Shown here: in pieces, positions 15,022 to 17,458 of the stretch
Position numbering within the stretch: position 1 is the first letter of the stretch
Layout of the letters: each line of letters begins with the position of its first letter
Assembly: GCA_030045215.1 (NCBI GenBank)
Contig: JASIBJ010000372.1
Coordinates: 1 to 17,458 of the forward strand
Length of the DNA stretch: 17,458 nucleotides
Origin: Streptosporangiaceae bacterium
GTDB lineage: Bacteria > Actinomycetota > Actinomycetes > Streptosporangiales > Streptosporangiaceae
Reading direction: 5' to 3'
Program-made: the position numbers and the translations under genes
Notes under the pieces: model-generated
What the model was told of the DNA's origin: nothing
Databases searched by the model: none
Seen by the model: the letters and a program-made list of their open reading frames with translations, nothing else

Positions 15022-15064
15022 GGTGTCCCGGATCGGACTTTGGGAGTGGCCGATCCGGGGCACC
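15022..15064. terminator. Long hairpin after the Acg-family gene
   Basis: Fifteen base pairs (15022-15036 with 15050-15064, one T-G wobble at 15026/15060) enclose a 13-base loop; the core arms are CCCGGATCGG and CCGATCCGGG. It starts 17 bp after the Acg gene stop and lacks a T-tract. It most likely ends that transcript; a protein-binding palindrome is the alternative. A smaller hairpin (CTGGCC-GGA-GGCCAG, 15091-15105) follows. Confidence 0.55.
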
Positions 15065-15156
15065 ACACATCAGCCGTAAAGCCGCTGTGACTGGCCGGAG
15101 GCCAGCCCACCGCGGCGGCAACACCGCGGCCCACTACCCAGGCAGCCCTGGACCCG

Positions 15157-15162
15157 TAGACT
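15157..15162 (+). promoter_or_regulatory. -10 element of the STAS-PAS gene
   Basis: TAGACT is a good actinomycete -10 (TANNNT) and ends 9 bp before ATG 15172, which has no Shine-Dalgarno. This suggests a transcript with almost no leader. I see no clear -35. Confidence 0.35.
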
Positions 15163-15171
15163 CTGGCTGCC

Positions 15172-16242
15172 ATGCCTCAAGATGCTTTCCCTGTGGAGTG
15201 GGCTGGTCTGCAGGCGGTCGTGACGCTTCCCGAGCACCTCGACGTGTCGAACGCGGGCCAGCTCCGCGAGCAGCTGCTGTCGGTGATCAACCGCGGGGCT
15301 GCGGTACTGGTCGCGGACATGACCAGTACGGTGTCGTGCGATCACGCCGCCGTAGACGCGATTGCGCGCGCCTACCAGCGGGCGGCAGTCAATGGCACCC
15401 AGCTGAGGCTCGCCGTCGGTGCGCCGGTCGTCAGGCGCGTGCTGAGCATCGAGGGACTCGACCGCCTGGTTTCGATCTACCCGTCGGTGGAGGCGGCGCT
15501 GGCGGCCGGCACGCCAGGTCAGGCCGGGGCTGCCTCGATCTCGGCCGGGTCCCGGCCAGTCAGTCCGCATCCAGCCCAGCTCGCTAGCCAGCCACGCATA
15601 CGAGCGATCACGCCGGCAGTGCTCTGGCACCTGATCGACGCACTGGGCGACGGACTGGTCCTGACCAGCCACGACGGGGAAATCGTCCTGGTTAACCGGC
15701 GATGCGGGGAGATGCTCGGCTATGAGCCCAACGAGCTGGTCGGCCGTCCCGTCGAGTCCCTCGTTCCAGTCGATCTGCGGGCCGCGCACCTGCGGTACCG
15801 CGCTGCATACTCGCAGGTACCGCAGACACGACCGATGGCCGAACGGTCCCGGCTGGTCGCGCTGCGCAAGGACGGCGCCACCCTTCCGGTCGAGATCAGC
15901 CTGAGCCCTGTGCCGACGGCGACCGGCCAGTTCATCCTGGCTGTGATCCGGGACGCCACCGAGGCCCGACGGCGCGAGGATCTCGCGGACCTGGCCCGTG
16001 GTGCCGTCGCCGAGCACACGCGCCGCGACCAGGAGCTGCTCGACCGGGTGGTTGACGGCTTGTTCCAGGTCGGCCTCAGCCTGCAGGCTGCCGTCGACCT
16101 GCCCAGCGAGGTAGCCCGCGAGCGCATCACGGAAGCGCTGCGCCAGCTGGATGACACGATCCACGAGATCCGGACGTACGCCTTCTCGCCCGGCCAGGAA
16201 GGCATGCCACCTCGGGCGGCATCATCGAGCGGCCCCGGCTGA
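15172..16242 (+). CDS. STAS-PAS protein with His-less DHp-like C terminus
   Basis: 356 residues in three parts. Residues about 8-112 are a STAS (anti-sigma-antagonist-like) domain, but the usual phospho-serine motif D-S-S-G is D57-H58-A59-A60, so the SpoIIAA-type switch is absent. Residues about 146-263 are a PAS domain (LIDALGDGLVLTSHDGEIVLVNRRCGEM, then ALRKDGATLPVEISLSPV). Residues about 270-338 resemble the HisKA_3 dimerisation helix pair of DevS-type kinases (LFQVGLSLQA, LDDTIHEIRTYAF), but the phospho-acceptor His is Leu290 (ELLDRVV instead of DLHDxV), and no ATPase domain follows. It should therefore sense a signal and dimerise but not act as a kinase. I infer partnership with a real kinase, such as the DevS-like one 0.7 kb downstream. 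The Ala/Ser/Gly-rich end after 340 is not conserved. Confidence 0.85.
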   Translation: MPQDAFPVEWAGLQAVVTLPEHLDVSNAGQLREQLLSVINRGAAVLVADMTSTVSCDHAAVDAIARAYQRAAVNGTQLRLAVGAPVVRRVLSIEGLDRLVSIYPSVEAALAAGTPGQAGAASISAGSRPVSPHPAQLASQPRIRAITPAVLWHLIDALGDGLVLTSHDGEIVLVNRRCGEMLGYEPNELVGRPVESLVPVDLRAAHLRYRAAYSQVPQTRPMAERSRLVALRKDGATLPVEISLSPVPTATGQFILAVIRDATEARRREDLADLARGAVAEHTRRDQELLDRVVDGLFQVGLSLQAAVDLPSEVARERITEALRQLDDTIHEIRTYAFSPGQEGMPPRAASSSGPG

Positions 16243-16249
16243 CCCGGAT

Positions 16250-16262
16250 ACCCGTCGCGGGT
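16250..16262. terminator. Short hairpin between convergent genes
   Basis: ACCCG (16250-16254) and CGGGT (16258-16262) form a 5-bp stem with a 3-base loop, followed on the plus strand by TT. It sits in the 32-bp gap between the stops of the STAS-PAS and SRPBCC-like genes. Weak as a terminator. Confidence 0.3.
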
Positions 16263-16274
16263 TTGAGGCCCTTC

Positions 16275-16784
16275 TCAGTACGTCCCTGGTATGCAGGGCA
16301 GCGAGGACGGGTCGGTCCCCGCGTCGGCCGGCCCGGGGCGGCCTGTGATCTCGGCCGCAATGCGGCTGAGGAAGTTCCGCGCGGTCGCGGCGGCGACTCG
16401 GTGCAAGATCGCGCGGTCAAGTGCCTGACCCAGGGCGCCGAGCGGCGGTCGGTACGCGCCCGCTAGCGTCAGCAGCGTGGCATTTTCCCCGGCGGGATGC
16501 ACCGTGATATCTGCGTCGAGGACCGGGAAGAGCCCGCCGCCGGGGCCGGTAACCTCCCACCGGATGGCCAGCCCGGCTGAGCCCGCCCGCTCGGAAAGCT
16601 CGCGAGCCTGAACCTGCACCTCCCGGCTCAGGCCGAGGGCACCGACCCTGGACAAGCCGGTGACCCCGAGGCCGTAGGCGTCTTCGGATGCACTCGAGAG
16701 CCAGCCGCCCATGGCCAGTCTCGCCAGCCCGGCGCGGGCGACCTCGAAGCTGACATCCAGCCCCACTTCATCGCCTACGAACAT
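16275..16784 (-). CDS. SRPBCC-like (START-fold) protein, uncharacterised
   Basis: 169 residues from ATG 16784, chosen because the sequence MFVGDEVGLDVSFEVARAGL looks like the beginning of a START/SRPBCC strand-helix unit; ATG 16808 would add eight residues. The pattern of alternating beta strands (VGLDVSF, REVQVQARELS, GLAIRWEVTG, LDADITVHPAG, ATLLTLAGAYRPP) and a long final helix (ALDRAILHRVAAATARNFLSRIAAEI, about 121-146) fits the helix-grip fold that holds hydrophobic ligands. I recognise no catalytic residues and no named family member. No membrane segment is visible. It is divergent from the DevS-like kinase across 174 bp, with a DosR-like box between them, so hypoxia-linked expression is possible. 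Confidence 0.7.
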   Translation of the reverse strand: MFVGDEVGLDVSFEVARAGLARLAMGGWLSSASEDAYGLGVTGLSRVGALGLSREVQVQARELSERAGSAGLAIRWEVTGPGGGLFPVLDADITVHPAGENATLLTLAGAYRPPLGALGQALDRAILHRVAAATARNFLSRIAAEITGRPGPADAGTDPSSLPCIPGTY

Positions 16785-16819
16785 TGGTCCAGTAAAGCTG
16801 CGTGGCATCGGCGCTGGTA

Positions 16820-16845
16820 GTGACCTTCGTCCCGGCAATGGTCCC
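16820..16845. promoter_or_regulatory. DosR/DevR-box-like sequence in the divergent gap before the sensor kinase
   Basis: GTGACCTTCGTCCC (16820-16833) agrees with the DosR core GGGACTWWAGTCCC at 11 of 14 positions by my count and is a near-palindrome (GTGAC-4 bp-GTCCC). An overlapping poorer site follows: the minus strand of 16832-16845 reads GGGACCATTGCCGG. A TATCTT (16894-16899) could be the -10 for the kinase gene. The sites lie farther from it than in well-studied DosR promoters, and might serve the minus-strand gene instead. Confidence 0.35.
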
Positions 16846-16958
16846 GTTGACGCTTGGCCCTACCTCTTCTGCCCGGCCGATTCGGTTTGCGGCTATCTTG
16901 GCAGGCAAGTGCCGCCGCACTATCAGATCGTCTCGGGCCGGTAATAGTGGAGCGAATC

Positions 16959-17458
16959 GTGGAAACCCCGCCGAATCGACTGCTTCCTAATCTCCGTCTC
17001 GATGACCTGCTTGCAGAGCTTCAGGTCAGACTCCAGGCAATACTTTCCACCAGGGACAGGGTCAATGCCCTCTTCGAAGCAGTGATGGCGGTTGGCACGA
17101 ACCTGGATCTGGAGGTAGTACTTCGCAAAATTGTTGAATCCGCCGTTAGTCTGGTTGATGCCCGCTATGGGGCCATGGGCGTCATCGGTGAAGGAAACCG
17201 GCTGGCGGAATTCATTCCCGTCGGCCTCACCGAGGACGAGATCGCGGAAATCCACCACTGGCCAGAAGGCCATGGGCTGCTCGGCGCGCTGATTACCGAT
17301 CCCAAGCCGATGCGCATCGCGAACCTGGGCGCGCATGTGTTGTCTGCGGGCTTCCCGCCAGGCCACCCGCCGATGCGGACATTCCTCGGCGTCCCTATCC
17401 GGGTCAGGAACGAGGTGTACGGCAACCTCTACCTGACCGAGAAGCACGGCGGCGGCGA
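16959..17458 (+). CDS. DevS/DosT-type GAF sensor histidine kinase, N-terminal part (3' end outside window)
   Basis: The first 166 residues are visible and the frame is open to the window end. Start GTG 16959 is preferred because GGAG (16949-16952) lies 6 bp before it; GTG 16947 is in frame but has no ribosome site. The protein opens with RLLPNLRLDDLLAELQVRL and TRDRVNALFEAVMAVG, then a GAF domain (LVDARYGAMGVI, FIPVGL, HPPMRTFLGVPI, GNLYLTEK), which is the order in DevS and DosT. The His before PPMRTFLG is His136, and a Tyr follows exactly 22 residues later at 158; in Mycobacterium tuberculosis DevS the same spacing separates the haem ligand His149 and distal Tyr171. It is therefore a likely haem-based oxygen or redox sensor that phosphorylates a DevR/DosR-type regulator. 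A second GAF and the kinase core should lie beyond the window. Confidence 0.88.
   Translation, partial: METPPNRLLPNLRLDDLLAELQVRLQAILSTRDRVNALFEAVMAVGTNLDLEVVLRKIVESAVSLVDARYGAMGVIGEGNRLAEFIPVGLTEDEIAEIHHWPEGHGLLGALITDPKPMRIANLGAHVLSAGFPPGHPPMRTFLGVPIRVRNEVYGNLYLTEKHGGG

Noticed and set aside
15070..16164. Minus-strand 364-residue frame
   Set aside because: Antisense shadow of the STAS-PAS gene, with no recognisable domain.
16923..17447. Minus-strand 174-residue frame at the window end
   Set aside because: The opposite strand encodes a clear DevS-type GAF domain that is open to the window end.

Overview
The window is high-GC DNA, almost certainly from an actinomycete. The evidence is strong G/C bias at third codon positions, several starts with no Shine-Dalgarno but a TANNNT -10-like hexamer about 6-9 bp upstream (leaderless style), a deazaflavin (F420)-type nitroreductase fold, an Acg-family nitroreductase and a DevS/DosT-type sensor kinase. 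I cannot name a genus. I see no tRNA, rRNA, CRISPR array, transposase or phage gene.

Left part (1-6600): the 3' end of an AadA-like aminoglycoside nucleotidyltransferase, then a complete thiolase, likely co-transcribed. They face an unusual sigma factor on the minus strand that carries one transmembrane segment and a long Ser/Thr/Pro-rich tail. After a 460-bp intergenic region comes an 895-residue two-enzyme fusion: an HpnO-like class III aminotransferase joined through an Ala/Gly/Ser linker to an HpnA-like NAD(P)-dependent epimerase/reductase. Both halves resemble hopanoid side-chain enzymes, but no other hopanoid gene is visible here.

Middle part (6600-11700): a two-domain VOC protein and a 14-TM DHA2-type drug exporter on the minus strand. 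The exporter reading frame is broken by what looks like one missing base near 7955. Divergent from it are an aldo/keto reductase and a NUDIX hydrolase. A DUF1810 protein and a YccU-like CoA-binding protein are transcribed divergently from a 22-bp gap that seems to hold two interlocked -10 elements. Convergent pairs here share the four-base TTAG overlap, which supplies both stop codons.

Right part (11700-17458): a fusion of an F420-type nitroreductase/quinone-reductase domain, a transmembrane helix and an extracytoplasmic YceI domain, divergent from a TetR regulator that probably controls it. Next are an Acg-family nitroreductase, a STAS-PAS protein with a kinase-like dimerisation segment that has lost its phospho-acceptor His, an SRPBCC-like protein, and the start of a DevS/DosT-type GAF sensor histidine kinase that keeps the haem-ligand His and distal Tyr positions. 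Two of the intergenic regions hold sequences resembling the DosR/DevR box. This end looks like the edge of a hypoxia/dormancy (DosR/Osd-type) gene cluster. The most unusual items are the two enzyme fusions, the His-less STAS-PAS-DHp protein and the membrane-tethered sigma factor.
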